Assembly (NCBI GenBank): GCA_947460245.1 | Contig: CANHGL010000015.1 | Coordinates: 1 to 44,790, forward strand | Source: Sphingobacteriales bacterium | Lineage (GTDB): Bacteria; Bacteroidota; Bacteroidia; Chitinophagales; JADIYW01 | DNA: 44,790 nucleotides | Direction: 5' to 3' | In this document: positions 34,274 to 42,270 of the stretch, one piece after another | Position numbering within the stretch: the first letter of the stretch is position 1 | How the letters are laid out: each line of letters starts with the position of its first letter | The notes under the pieces: model-generated | What the model was told of the DNA's origin: nothing | The model's database searches: none | Seen by the model: the letters and a program-made list of their open reading frames with translations, nothing else | Program-made: the position numbers and the translations under genes

Positions 34274-34612
34274 ATGGGATTATCTGTAATTGATGAAAAG
34301 CTAAGGATAGGTAGTAGTACTAGTTGCACCAGGAGTTTAAGGGATATTTTTGAAAACGAATTAAAAGATATATATCGATTGAATGGCATGAATAAAACAA
34401 AGTATTCAGGCTCATGCATTGATGATTTATCAGAAACAAGGAATGAAATGGTAAATAGGGCCGAAAAATTATTTTGTTTGCTGAGTGTAGCTCAACCAAT
34501 AAATGAAAATAATAATTATGAAATATTAAGTCATAAAATTGGACAACAAATACAAAAAATAAAGAAAGATTTAGAAGTCGTTAATGGTCAGCTGTTATAT
34601 AGTCAAAATTAA
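34274..34612 (+). CDS. Small protein with DUF892 (YciF)-like segment
   Basis: A 112-residue product. The part SLRDIFENELKDIYRLN (about residues 21-37) matches the first helix of the DUF892/YciF ferritin-like family, in which a diiron site is built on four helices. The remaining 75 residues do not show the rest of that fold, and the iron ligands cannot be identified, so it is either a truncated or degenerate relative or only a local resemblance. The C-terminal part is helical with IGQQIQKIKKDLEVVNG. Start ATG at 34274 lacks a clear ribosome binding site. YciF-type proteins are stress-induced, matching the neighbours. Confidence 0.5.
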   Translation: MGLSVIDEKLRIGSSTSCTRSLRDIFENELKDIYRLNGMNKTKYSGSCIDDLSETRNEMVNRAEKLFCLLSVAQPINENNNYEILSHKIGQQIQKIKKDLEVVNGQLLYSQN

Positions 34613-34699
34613 ATTGTTACAGATATAAAGATAAAAAATTTCAAATAAAATATATTGAAGATTACGCAAAGAGCATTGTCAAAAATAAAAAATAAAAAT

Positions 34700-34981
34700 A
34701 TGAAAACGGTAGCACAAAAAAAAGATCAGAAAAAGAGATCAGCCAGAAAATCAGTAAAATCTATATTTAAGAAACAAAAAAAGAATCCAAAATCTAATAT
34801 TTCAGAAATGAAGTCAAATGAAAAAACTGAAAATCAGAAGAGTTATTTAGAGCATGAAGCAGAGCATGCTATAATTACGAATGAAGATGAACAACACCAA
34901 GTAACCAATATTATAAAATCTTATGAAATGCAGGGTGAACAATATTTAATACGGAGAATTAGAGTAGGGTCTTTTTTTTAG
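34700..34981 (+). CDS. Small lysine-rich protein of unknown function
   Basis: A 93-residue protein. Residues 1-45 are strongly basic and low in complexity (KKDQKKRSARKSVKS, FKKQKKNPKSN); residues 50-75 are acidic (LEHEAEHAI, NEDEQHQ), and the end is basic again. No domain is recognised. A nucleic-acid or acidic-partner binding role is a guess. I prefer the ATG at 34700; an in-frame TTG at 34655 would add 15 residues (MKITQRALSKIKNKN). It stands between the DUF892-like gene and the DUF5670-like gene in the same AT-rich cassette. Confidence 0.5.
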   Translation: MKTVAQKKDQKKRSARKSVKSIFKKQKKNPKSNISEMKSNEKTENQKSYLEHEAEHAIITNEDEQHQVTNIIKSYEMQGEQYLIRRIRVGSFF

Positions 34982-35021
34982 CAGCACCCTACTTTAATTT
35001 TCTAACGGAAATATCATTTGT

Positions 35022-35189
35022 ATGAAGAATATATTATATGCCATAGCGTTATTATTGGTAGTTATCTGGTCTATTGCATTTTTTGTATACAAAGTTAATA
35101 ATGCTATTCATGTACTAATAATTTTAGCAATAATTGCAGTGATTATAAGCATAGTGCAAAGCAGAAAAGAGCATAATAAAACTTTATAA
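35022..35189 (+). CDS. DUF5670/lmo0937-like mini membrane protein
   Basis: A 55-residue protein not long enough to be listed by default gene finders with a 60-residue cut-off. It has two hydrophobic segments: LYAIALLLVVIWSIAFFVY (5-23) and HVLIILAIIAVIISIVQ (30-46), separated by a KVNNAI turn and ending in a basic tail SRKEHNKTL. This two-helix plan with a W in the first helix and an IHVLLVIAI-type second helix is that of the lmo0937 family (DUF5670). Such genes are often stress-induced in Bacteroidota and lie near CsbD or YciF genes. Start ATG at 35022 and stop TAA at 35187-35189. Confidence 0.75.
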   Translation: MKNILYAIALLLVVIWSIAFFVYKVNNAIHVLIILAIIAVIISIVQSRKEHNKTL

Positions 35190-35261
35190 TTAACATTTTC
35201 ATTAGTATAGTATGTATAAGTAACAGGGGAAACCTTTACTTTTATAGTCTAGTCTAATGGC

Positions 35262-35843
35262 ATGCAGTACTTTAAAGAATGGGATTATCAGTTATTCAAT
35301 TATATAAACCATAGCTTCTCTAATAGGTTTTTTGATATTTTAATGCCGGTTTCGAGAAATGCATCCACTTGGATCCCTCTTTACGTTTTATTGGGCATCT
35401 TTATCATCCAAACATTTAAAAGAAATGCTTGGATATATATTGCATACATAATAATCGTATTTGCATTGACGGATGCCCTTTCTTATCAGGTTTTAAAACC
35501 ATTTTTCGGAAGACTCAGGCCCTGTCATGATCCATTCTTTCATGCCAGATTATTACTTAATCATTGTGGAAGTAACTTTGGGTTCCCTTCTAATCATGCC
35601 GCAAATCACATGGGATTAACTATAAGTATAATTTTATTAAGAATTTTCAAATCTAACTTGTCTACTGCCTTGCTTGTAGCCTGGCCTCTTCTCATTGGAT
35701 TTGCACAAATTTATGTTGGTGTCCACTATCCTGCAGATATAATTGCAGGATACCTAACTGGCGCACTCATATCGGTATCAATATATTTCATAGGGAAAGC
35801 AACACTCACAATCGTAAGCATGAACACAACTACAATAAAATAA
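35262..35843 (+). CDS. PAP2-family membrane phosphatase
   Basis: A 193-residue integral membrane phosphatase with about five to six transmembrane helices. The three PAP2 motifs are present: KPFFGRLRPC (79-88, with Lys79, Arg84, Arg86), FPSNHAAN (108-115, with the catalytic-proton His112) and VGVHYPADIIAG (152-163, with nucleophile His155 and Asp159). Substrates in this family include undecaprenyl pyrophosphate (BacA-independent recycling) and phosphatidic acid; the sequence cannot decide. It ends 17 bases before the tRNA-His gene on the opposite strand, with transcription converging. Confidence 0.92.
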   Translation: MQYFKEWDYQLFNYINHSFSNRFFDILMPVSRNASTWIPLYVLLGIFIIQTFKRNAWIYIAYIIIVFALTDALSYQVLKPFFGRLRPCHDPFFHARLLLNHCGSNFGFPSNHAANHMGLTISIILLRIFKSNLSTALLVAWPLLIGFAQIYVGVHYPADIIAGYLTGALISVSIYFIGKATLTIVSMNTTTIK

Positions 35844-35860
35844 TGGGAGAAAAAAAGATG

Positions 35861-35935
35861 GGACACGTATGGGGCTCGAACCCATGACCCTCGGTACCAC
35901 AAACCGATGCTCTAACCAACTGAGCTAACATGTCC
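35861..35935 (-). tRNA. tRNA-His (anticodon GTG)
   Basis: Reading the minus strand gives a full cloverleaf: acceptor GACATGT paired with ACGTGTC (one G-T), D-arm starting GCTCAGTTGG, anticodon stem TCGGT/ACCGA with loop TTGTGGT (anticodon GTG at 35898-35900), and T-arm with loop TTCGAGC. The extra 5' G at position -1, a mark of tRNA-His, is encoded at 35935 and faces discriminator C73. The CCA end is not encoded. Confidence 0.95.
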
Positions 35936-35978
35936 ATATAGTTTAAAGAACTAAGCGACAAAGATAAAAATTAAAAAT

Positions 35979-36008
35979 AAAAATCCCCACGAGCGTGGGG
36001 ATTTTTTT
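35979..36008. terminator. Bidirectional terminator between tRNA-His and ahcY
   Basis: A near-ideal hairpin of 12-base arms AAAAATCCCCAC (35979-35990) and GTGGGGATTTTT (35995-36006) around a GAGC tetraloop, with A-runs on one side and T-runs on the other. It can end ahcY transcription on the minus strand, and plus-strand readthrough as well. Confidence 0.88.
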
Positions 36009-36030
36009 ATAGAAACTTATAAAGCGTCTA

Positions 36031-37359
36031 TTAATATCTGTAGTATTCAGGTTTATAAGGCCCTTGAACAGGTATTTTCAAATATTCACTTTGCGTAGTG
36101 GTTAACTCTTCTAGCTCCACACCTATTTTAGCTAAATGTAAACGTGCTACTTTTTCATCCAGATGCTTAGGCAACATGTATACTTTATTCTCATATTTAT
36201 CTGTATGCAACCACAACTCTAATTGAGCAATCACCTGATTAGAGAAGGAATTTGACATTACGAAAGATGGATGACCAGTTGCACAACCAAGGTTTACCAA
36301 ACGACCTTCTGCCAATAAGATAATATCTTTACCATCAATCGTATAAAGATCCACCTGTGGTTTAATCGTATTTTTAGTATGACCATAGTTATCATTCAAC
36401 CAAGCAACATCGATTTCAATATCAAAGTGACCGATATTACATACAATTGCCTTATCCTTCATTAACTTGAAATGCTCCCCGTTAATGATATCTCTACATC
36501 CTGTTGAGGTTACCACTATATCCGCTTCTTTCACGGCATCTTTCATCTTCTTTACTTCATAACCCTCCATAGCGGCTTGTAATGCACAAATTGGATCGAT
36601 TTCTGTAATAATTACACGAGCACCTGCGCCTCTTAAGGAATCAGCAGATCCTTTTCCGACATCGCCAAAACCTGCAACTACTGCTACTTTACCGGCAATC
36701 ATAACATCTGTTGCACGACGAATCGCATCTACGCAACTTTCACGGCAACCGTATTTGTTATCAAACTTAGATTTTGTAACAGAATCGTTAATATTGATAG
36801 CTGGCATCAATAAGGTACCCGCCTCCATTCTTTCATACAAGCGATGAACACCAGTTGTAGTTTCCTCTGACAAACCCTTTATACCTGCAGCTAATTCAGG
36901 ATAGTTGTCAAATACCATATTAGTCAAATCACCACCATCATCAAGAATCATATTAAGTGGACGTTCAGGAGATCCAAAGAATAAAGTTTGTTCTATACAC
37001 CAGTTAAACTCTTCTTCATTCATACCTTTCCAAGCAAAAACAGGTATACCAACAGCCGCAATAGCAGCAGCAGCATGATCCTGAGTAGAAAAAATATTAC
37101 AAGAAGACCAAGTAACTTCAGCCCCTAAAGCAACCAATGTTTCAATAAGTACTGCAGTTTGGATAGTCATGTGAAGACAACCGGCAATCCTTGCTCCTTT
37201 AAGCGGTTGGGAAGCACCAAATTCCTCACGAAGAGCCATTAAACCTGGCATTTCTGCTTCAGCTAAAGTAATTTCTTTTCTGCCCCATTCAGCCAGAGAC
37301 ATGTCTTTAACCTTGTATTTCAAGTTAAAGTCGATAGATGTTAATGTAGTAGTAGACAT
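36031..37359 (-). CDS. ahcY: Adenosylhomocysteinase (SAH hydrolase)
   Basis: It splits S-adenosylhomocysteine to adenosine and homocysteine and so relieves product inhibition of methyltransferases. The 442-residue protein is full length, with the start block [12 protein letters not shown], the motif [32 protein letters not shown], the NAD-binding GFGDVGKG near residue 229-236, and the C-terminal end [15 protein letters not shown]. It lacks the roughly 40-residue insertion seen in some bacterial homologues. It is monocistronic, followed by a terminator, and preceded by a -7-like box at 37380-37387. Confidence 0.96.
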   Translation of the reverse strand: MSTTTLTSIDFNLKYKVKDMSLAEWGRKEITLAEAEMPGLMALREEFGASQPLKGARIAGCLHMTIQTAVLIETLVALGAEVTWSSCNIFSTQDHAAAAIAAVGIPVFAWKGMNEEEFNWCIEQTLFFGSPERPLNMILDDGGDLTNMVFDNYPELAAGIKGLSEETTTGVHRLYERMEAGTLLMPAININDSVTKSKFDNKYGCRESCVDAIRRATDVMIAGKVAVVAGFGDVGKGSADSLRGAGARVIITEIDPICALQAAMEGYEVKKMKDAVKEADIVVTSTGCRDIINGEHFKLMKDKAIVCNIGHFDIEIDVAWLNDNYGHTKNTIKPQVDLYTIDGKDIILLAEGRLVNLGCATGHPSFVMSNSFSNQVIAQLELWLHTDKYENKVYMLPKHLDEKVARLHLAKIGVELEELTTTQSEYLKIPVQGPYKPEYYRY

Positions 37360-37379
37360 ATAATTCTTATTTTATGATA

Positions 37380-37387
37380 CAAAATTA
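37380..37387 (-). promoter_or_regulatory. Possible -7 box of the ahcY promoter
   Basis: On the minus strand TAATTTTG matches the Bacteroidota -7 consensus TAnnTTTG at every fixed position. A T-run lies at about the -33 place, but no clean TTG. The leader to the ATG at 37359 would be about 15-20 bases. Confidence 0.35.
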
Positions 37388-37430
37388 GCACAGAAGCTGC
37401 TAAAAAAAGTTGCCATAGGACAAGAAATAA

Positions 37431-37997
37431 TTATCGTATCTGCTTTTTAATCCTACTTAAGGAGGTTGGAGTAACCCCTATAAAAGATGCCAGGTATTTT
37501 TGTGGAATAGACTGCAGCAATTCAGGTTTATTCAATAAATCCAAATAACGTTGCTCGGCTGTATCCCGTTGCAATGCCGTAAAACGCTCTAATAAATTCA
37601 GAATGACATCCTCCCAAAACTTTCGCATCATCTCCTGCATCTGAGGATAAACCGTATACAAACTATCCAATTCTTTTTTTGAAAGATATAGTATCTCTGT
37701 ATCCTCTATAGCTTGAAGAAAATAGTTGGAGGGCGTCTCGCTGATATAACTATAAATCTCTATTGCTGAAGAATGCTTAAGTGCAAACCAAACAGAGACT
37801 TCAACCTCATCCTGAATATAATACAAACGAAGACAACCGCTTTGTACAAAAATCAGATCTTTGCAGGTCTCTCCTTGTCTTAAAAGAAATTCATTCTTCT
37901 TAATAACCCTTTTTCTAAACTTAGATGTGATATCCGCTAAATCTTGTTCAGGGAACTTAACATAGGCATCAAAAAATTGATTTAACTCCAACGACAT
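37431..37997 (-). CDS. Crp/Fnr-family transcriptional regulator
   Basis: A 188-residue regulator with an N-terminal cyclic-nucleotide-binding-like beta roll (about 20-110), including LLRQGETCKDLIFVQSGCLRLYY, and a short C-terminal winged-helix region ending YLASFIGVTPTSLSRIKKQIR. It belongs to the large Bacteroidota group of short Crp proteins. The phosphate-binding Arg-Ser pair of cAMP binders is not obvious, so the ligand is unknown. It is divergent from the alpha/beta hydrolase gene 118 bases away, and a perfect palindrome lies 4 bases before its start. Autoregulation and control of the neighbour are plausible. Confidence 0.88.
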   Translation of the reverse strand: MSLELNQFFDAYVKFPEQDLADITSKFRKRVIKKNEFLLRQGETCKDLIFVQSGCLRLYYIQDEVEVSVWFALKHSSAIEIYSYISETPSNYFLQAIEDTEILYLSKKELDSLYTVYPQMQEMMRKFWEDVILNLLERFTALQRDTAEQRYLDLLNKPELLQSIPQKYLASFIGVTPTSLSRIKKQIR

Positions 37998-38001
37998 AGA
38001 A

Positions 38002-38013
38002 ATACTATAGTAT
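38002..38013. promoter_or_regulatory. Perfect palindrome next to the Crp regulator start
   Basis: ATACTATAGTAT is a perfect 12-base palindrome located 5-16 bases before the Crp-family start codon on the minus strand. It lies in the divergent region and may be an operator of the regulator itself; it does not resemble the E. coli CRP box. Confidence 0.35.
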
Positions 38014-38103
38014 GTTTTAAAGTTACTTAAAGATATGAAGAGTAGCTAAAAAGAAAGTGAAAATAATTTTAGCGCATTAGCCAATCTATGTGTAACTTTA
38101 AAT

Positions 38104-38110
38104 AGGAGGT
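38104..38110 (+). promoter_or_regulatory. Strong Shine-Dalgarno before the alpha/beta hydrolase
   Basis: AGGAGGT at 38104-38110 stands 5 bases before the ATG at 38116. In this window nearly all other genes have no recognisable Shine-Dalgarno sequence, which makes this one stand out and fixes the start. Confidence 0.6.
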
Positions 38111-38115
38111 GTAAT

Positions 38116-38985
38116 ATGACTTTAAATGAGTGGAAAAACAACGGAATATACTTAGATGTGTATGGCAACCCTGTTTTTCACCTACACAAGAATACAGGAA
38201 ACACAACTATTGCGTTCCTACATGGTTATCCATCTTGTTCTTACGATTACCACAAAATACTCCCCTATCTAACCGATGAATACTCCTATATTATTCACGA
38301 TCATTTAGGATTTGGATTATCTTCCAAGCCAAATAACTATTCCTATTCTCTGATTGAGCAAGCTGAGATCGCTATGGAACTATGGAAAAAATCAGGTATC
38401 AAGGAAATCCATTTAGTTGCACATGATTATGGCACCAGCGTGGCCAATGAAATCATCGTTCGTAAGCTTCGTGGACATGAGCCGGTAAAAATTAAAACGG
38501 TTACCTTTTGTAATGGCAGTATGCACATAGAATTAGCAAAATTAAAATTAGTCCAGAGAATTCTGAAACATCCTGTATTAGGGAAATATGGCTCTAAACT
38601 CATAAATAAAAGTATGTTTTCAAGCACCATGCGCTCTTTGTGGTATAATAAGAGCAGTTTCGATATAAAGGAAATAGAAGTATTATGGGATATGCTCATG
38701 ATAAACAATGGCAAAAACATCATACATAAAATCAGCCAGTACAACAACGAACGGGTTAAATACTGGGACAGATGGATTGGAAGTTTACCTCATTTAAATA
38801 TCCCTACGCATATTCTTTGGGCTCAAAATGATCCAATTGCGATAAGCACTATCGCAGAAAAACTGGAAAAGGAAATACCGCATGCTATCTATGAAAAAAT
38901 AGAAAGATGTGGACATTACCCTATGTTAGAGAAACCAGAAGAATGGATACATAAAGTAAAAAGTTTCATCAAGGATTACGATTAG
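38116..38985 (+). CDS. Alpha/beta hydrolase (MEST/haloalkane-dehalogenase-like)
   Basis: A 289-residue alpha/beta-fold hydrolase. The oxyanion region is LHGYPSCSYD, a HDHLGFGLSSKP loop follows, and the nucleophile elbow is VAHDYGTSVA with Asp104, so an Asp rather than Ser nucleophile as in epoxide hydrolases, haloalkane dehalogenases and MEST-like proteins. The catalytic His lies in CGHYPMLEKPEEW near residue 270. The substrate is unknown; the HDYG pattern is that of the MEST group. It is divergent from a Crp-family regulator and carries a strong Shine-Dalgarno, suggesting a regulated and well-translated gene. Confidence 0.88.
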   Translation: MTLNEWKNNGIYLDVYGNPVFHLHKNTGNTTIAFLHGYPSCSYDYHKILPYLTDEYSYIIHDHLGFGLSSKPNNYSYSLIEQAEIAMELWKKSGIKEIHLVAHDYGTSVANEIIVRKLRGHEPVKIKTVTFCNGSMHIELAKLKLVQRILKHPVLGKYGSKLINKSMFSSTMRSLWYNKSSFDIKEIEVLWDMLMINNGKNIIHKISQYNNERVKYWDRWIGSLPHLNIPTHILWAQNDPIAISTIAEKLEKEIPHAIYEKIERCGHYPMLEKPEEWIHKVKSFIKDYD

Positions 38986-38990
38986 TAAAT

Positions 38991-39023
38991 ATTGTGAAAT
39001 GAATTTAGCGTTTCATATATTTG
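38991..39023 (+). promoter_or_regulatory. Promoter-like motif before ftcD
   Basis: ATTG (38991-38994) is followed after 21 bases by TATATTTG (39016-39023), a full match of the -7 TAnnTTTG consensus. The -7 box ends only 3 bases before the chosen ATG at 39027, so the transcript would be leaderless or start within the first codons, which weakens the call. Confidence 0.35.
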
Positions 39024-39026
39024 AGT

Positions 39027-39995
39027 ATGTTCTCCACCACCGACCAAATCATAGAGTGTGTTCCTAACTTCTCTGAAGGTCGTAATCATAATATTATAAA
39101 AGCAATAGAGGCATCCATTGCAAACACACCTCATGTGAAGCTAATGCATGTGGATATAGGTTTAGATGCAAATCGAACGGTATATACCTTTGCAGGAAAA
39201 CCTGATGCAGTATTAGATGCTGCATTTTATGCTATTAAAACTGCTGCTGAATTAATTGACATGAATACCCATAAGGGAGAACACCCAAGAATAGGTGCTT
39301 GTGATGTTTGTCCGCTAATACCAATTCAAAATATCTCTATGGAGGAAGTTGTTCAACTTTCTAAAAAATTAGGTGAGCGAATTGGATCTATAGGAATACC
39401 TGTCTACTTATATGAATATTCAGCACAAAAAAGCAATCGAAAAAATCTAACTAATATTCGCAAAGGAGAATATGAAGGCTTAAAGAAAAAGCTGATGATT
39501 AACGAGTGGATACCCGATTATGGACCAAGAGCATTTAACCAACAATTTGGTGCAATGGCACTGGGTGCTCGTAAATTTCTGTTGGCATACAACATCAATT
39601 TAAAAAGCAAAGATGAACATCTGGCAAAAGAAATTGCTAAACAAATACGAATTATAAGAGACAAAAAAGACAATAGCTATGAAAGTAATTTATTTAATCA
39701 TGTAAAAACTATTGGTTGGTATATGAAAGAATTCCAATGCACACAAATATCAACTAATATTACAGACATAGAAGCAAGTCCTTTGATAGACGTATTTACA
39801 CAAATACAAAAAATAGCTCGAGTTTATGGTATCGATACCAATGGCAGTGAACTGATTGGATTGCTGCCACTAAAAGCACTTCAACATCCAAAAATGACTA
39901 TTGACGAAGCCATTGAATACCTGGGATTAAATGCCGTCAAAAAATTCAATAAACAGGAAAGAATAATTGAATACTATCTCCACATCCATCCCTAA
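39027..39995 (+). CDS. ftcD: Glutamate formimidoyltransferase
   Basis: It transfers the formimino group of formiminoglutamate to tetrahydrofolate, the last step of histidine degradation. The 322-residue protein starts from ATG 39027; the TTG at 39021 would add two residues. The N-terminal motif IIECVPNFSEGRN, the segment DVGLDANRTVYTFAG-like IGLDANRTVYTF, and KGEHPRIGACDVCPLIP with the catalytic His-containing loop are all typical. It is the stand-alone formiminotransferase domain without the cyclodeaminase half. No other hut genes (hutH, hutU, hutI) are in the window. An AEC transporter follows 18 bases later. Confidence 0.93.
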   Translation: MFSTTDQIIECVPNFSEGRNHNIIKAIEASIANTPHVKLMHVDIGLDANRTVYTFAGKPDAVLDAAFYAIKTAAELIDMNTHKGEHPRIGACDVCPLIPIQNISMEEVVQLSKKLGERIGSIGIPVYLYEYSAQKSNRKNLTNIRKGEYEGLKKKLMINEWIPDYGPRAFNQQFGAMALGARKFLLAYNINLKSKDEHLAKEIAKQIRIIRDKKDNSYESNLFNHVKTIGWYMKEFQCTQISTNITDIEASPLIDVFTQIQKIARVYGIDTNGSELIGLLPLKALQHPKMTIDEAIEYLGLNAVKKFNKQERIIEYYLHIHP

Positions 39996-40013
39996 ATGTA
40001 TAAATTGTAATAA

Positions 40014-40904
40014 ATGGAAATTCTACTACTGATTTTTTTGACAGGATGGGCAATTACCTATTTGAAACCAGAAATCAGAGATTCTTACAAAAAAATAAAT
40101 AAACTTATTATTTACATTGTCATTCCATGCCTAACTTTTTCAAAAGTAAGTCAGTTAAAAATATCCGATAATATCTTATATCCTGCTGCTGCTGCGTGGG
40201 TTATATTCATTATTGCAGCCATCTTTATATATGCAATTGCAAAACCATTTCAATTAAATAAAAAAACAATCGGGTGCTTAATCCTTTGTTGTGGCTTAGG
40301 GAATACCTCCTTCATTGGATATCCATTTATTCAATACTACTTTGGTGAAAAAAATATGACTTATGCTATTTTTGTTGATCAACCAGGAAGCTTCCTGATT
40401 CTTTCTACATTAGGCATCTCAGTAGCTACTTATTTTGGATCTAATAAACATGATTTGAAAGCTATAATAAGAAAAATCATCAGCTTTCCTCCATTTATTA
40501 TATTTATAGCGGCCCTAGTAATTCCGTCTTTTTGGATAGATAGTAATATAATTAACAGATTAGCCAGTATTGGCAAACTGGTAACTCCACTTGCAATATT
40601 TTCTATCGGTATGCAGTTTAATCTAAATTTTAAGGAAATACCATGGAAAAGTTTTTTCATTGGAATTGTCTATAAATTAGTTTTGGCACCGTTAATAATC
40701 TACATAACATACTTTATCATTTTACAAAAGAACAACATGATATCTACCATCTCTGTAATAGAGTGTGCTATGCCACCAATGATTACAGCTTCCATTTTAG
40801 CAACAGAATTTGAATTAGATGAAAAGCTTGCTGCAAGCTTACCTACCTTAGGGCTTCTAGTTTCTATTCCAACACTTTTAATATGGAAATCGATACTCAC
40901 TTAA
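40014..40904 (+). CDS. AEC-family (auxin efflux carrier type) transporter
   Basis: A 296-residue inner-membrane protein with about ten transmembrane helices. Visible family marks are ILLIFLTGWAITYLKP in helix 1, YIVIPCLTFSKVSQLK, GLGNTSFIGYPFIQYYFG with the conserved Asn-Thr-x-Phe-x-Gly helix break, and CAMPPMITASILATEFELDE near the end. The family carries organic anions such as malate or malonate; the substrate here is unknown. It starts 18 bases after ftcD and may be co-transcribed. Its last four bases overlap the convergent NUDIX gene. Confidence 0.88.
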   Translation: MEILLLIFLTGWAITYLKPEIRDSYKKINKLIIYIVIPCLTFSKVSQLKISDNILYPAAAAWVIFIIAAIFIYAIAKPFQLNKKTIGCLILCCGLGNTSFIGYPFIQYYFGEKNMTYAIFVDQPGSFLILSTLGISVATYFGSNKHDLKAIIRKIISFPPFIIFIAALVIPSFWIDSNIINRLASIGKLVTPLAIFSIGMQFNLNFKEIPWKSFFIGIVYKLVLAPLIIYITYFIILQKNNMISTISVIECAMPPMITASILATEFELDEKLAASLPTLGLLVSIPTLLIWKSILT

Positions 40905-41557
40905 ATTACCGCCTGTAAAACATCTATTACCGAAGGATACATATTTGTGAAATAAGAAACCAATGCTTCTTTTTTCACCCATCTAACCTCTTCAATATCT
41001 TCTTCTGCCTGAGGGATTAATATTTCATTAGATAAAGCCTTCATCTCATACCAAAATGAAACTTTCATGGCAATGGTATCTCCGATAAAATAAGAATGGT
41101 ATGTTGCATCATTGTCTATTTTAGTAAAACGAATCGGACGTACTAGTTCCACTCCTTTCAGCCCCGTCTCCTCTTCTACTTCTCTAATAGCCGCAAATTT
41201 CATAGTTTCATCGGCTTCTATTTTTCCTTTAGGCAGATCCCAACTTCCTCTCCTGTAAATCAATAAGACTTCGTCTTGTTCATTAAAAACAACACCTCCT
41301 GCAGCCTCAATACATTGAAAACAGGAAAGTACCTGAGATAACATAAAACGCTGATCCAAACCAAATAAAATAAAATTAGATGTATTTACATTGCTCATAA
41401 GCAGCTTCAATACCGACTGGAAATTTTTTAAATCTGTAAAAGGTTTAATAATAAATTCATCTTGCATCAAATTATCCACATGAGCAGGATTCTGACACAG
41501 GTAAACTATCTTGTTATTGATAAAAAGTTTATACATTTGAACAAAATGAGCATTCAA
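40901..41557 (-). CDS. NUDIX hydrolase with N-terminal extension
   Basis: A 218-residue pyrophosphohydrolase. The NUDIX box matches in full: Gly111, Glu117, Arg125-Glu126, Glu129-Glu130 and Gly132 (GX5EX7REUXEEXGU) within KGKIEADETMKFAAIREV. It is preceded by AAGGVVFN and LLIYRRGSWDLPKG as in Ap4A or ADP-ribose hydrolases. The first 80 residues are an additional domain with no recognised family. The substrate is unknown. The gene converges with and overlaps the AEC gene by 4 bases and is divergent from pyrE 54 bases away. Confidence 0.9.
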   Translation of the reverse strand: MNAHFVQMYKLFINNKIVYLCQNPAHVDNLMQDEFIIKPFTDLKNFQSVLKLLMSNVNTSNFILFGLDQRFMLSQVLSCFQCIEAAGGVVFNEQDEVLLIYRRGSWDLPKGKIEADETMKFAAIREVEEETGLKGVELVRPIRFTKIDNDATYHSYFIGDTIAMKVSFWYEMKALSNEILIPQAEEDIEEVRWVKKEALVSYFTNMYPSVIDVLQAVI

Positions 41558-41611
41558 TAAAAGAACTAATTTACATCTATTATATAAATATAAAACATAA
41601 AAAGTATTGCT

Positions 41612-42259
41612 ATGGAAAACAATGTTTATAAAGAAAAATTAGCCGAACATCTTCTAAAAATAAAAGCTATACAACTTAACCCACAGTCACCTTTTACATG
41701 GGCGAGTGGTTTAAAATCTCCAGTATATTGCGATAATAGAAAATTATTATCCTATCCTGAAATCAGAGACTTTGTAAAAGAGGGCCTTGTAAGTTTAGTA
41801 AATGAATATTTTCCACATACTGAATGTATTGCAGGGGTAGCAACAGCCGGAATTCCACATGGAGCAATTATTGCTGATGCACTTAATTTACCATTTATAT
41901 ATGTTCGATCCAAGCCAAAAGAACACGGACTAACAAACACTATAGAAGGCGAATTAAGACATGGACAGCGAGTGTTGGTTGTTGAAGATACTATTTCAAC
42001 GGGTGGAAGCTCTTTAAAAGCAGTCCAGGATCTTAGAACTTCTGGTGCTGAAGTAATTGGAATGATTGCCATATATAAATATGGATTTGAGCGTACAAAA
42101 CAGAGGTTTTCCGATGAAGGGGTAATATTAAAAACATTAACTAATTACAACTTCCTGATACAAGCTGCTGAACAGAACCATTATATAACTCCTGATGATT
42201 CTGACACTCTAAAATCATGGAACTCTGATCCAATAGAATGGAGTAAAAGATTTGAATAA
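41612..42259 (+). CDS. pyrE: Orotate phosphoribosyltransferase
   Basis: It joins orotate to PRPP to form OMP, the fifth step of pyrimidine synthesis. The 215-residue protein has SPFTWASGLKSPVYCDNRK (26-44), GVATAGIPHGAIIAD (75-89), YVRSKPKEHG and the PRPP-binding loop VLVVEDTISTGGSS (121-134). Length and motifs are those of a normal single-domain PyrE. Start ATG at 41612 is unambiguous. A DUF445 gene follows 11 bases later and a terminator after that, so the two probably form a unit. Confidence 0.96.
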   Translation: MENNVYKEKLAEHLLKIKAIQLNPQSPFTWASGLKSPVYCDNRKLLSYPEIRDFVKEGLVSLVNEYFPHTECIAGVATAGIPHGAIIADALNLPFIYVRSKPKEHGLTNTIEGELRHGQRVLVVEDTISTGGSSLKAVQDLRTSGAEVIGMIAIYKYGFERTKQRFSDEGVILKTLTNYNFLIQAAEQNHYITPDDSDTLKSWNSDPIEWSKRFE

Positions 42260-42270
42260 AAAATATCACC

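Noticed and set aside
35861-35935. Integration site (att) at tRNA-His
   Set aside because: No integrase, no phage gene and no partial copy of the tRNA end were seen nearby.
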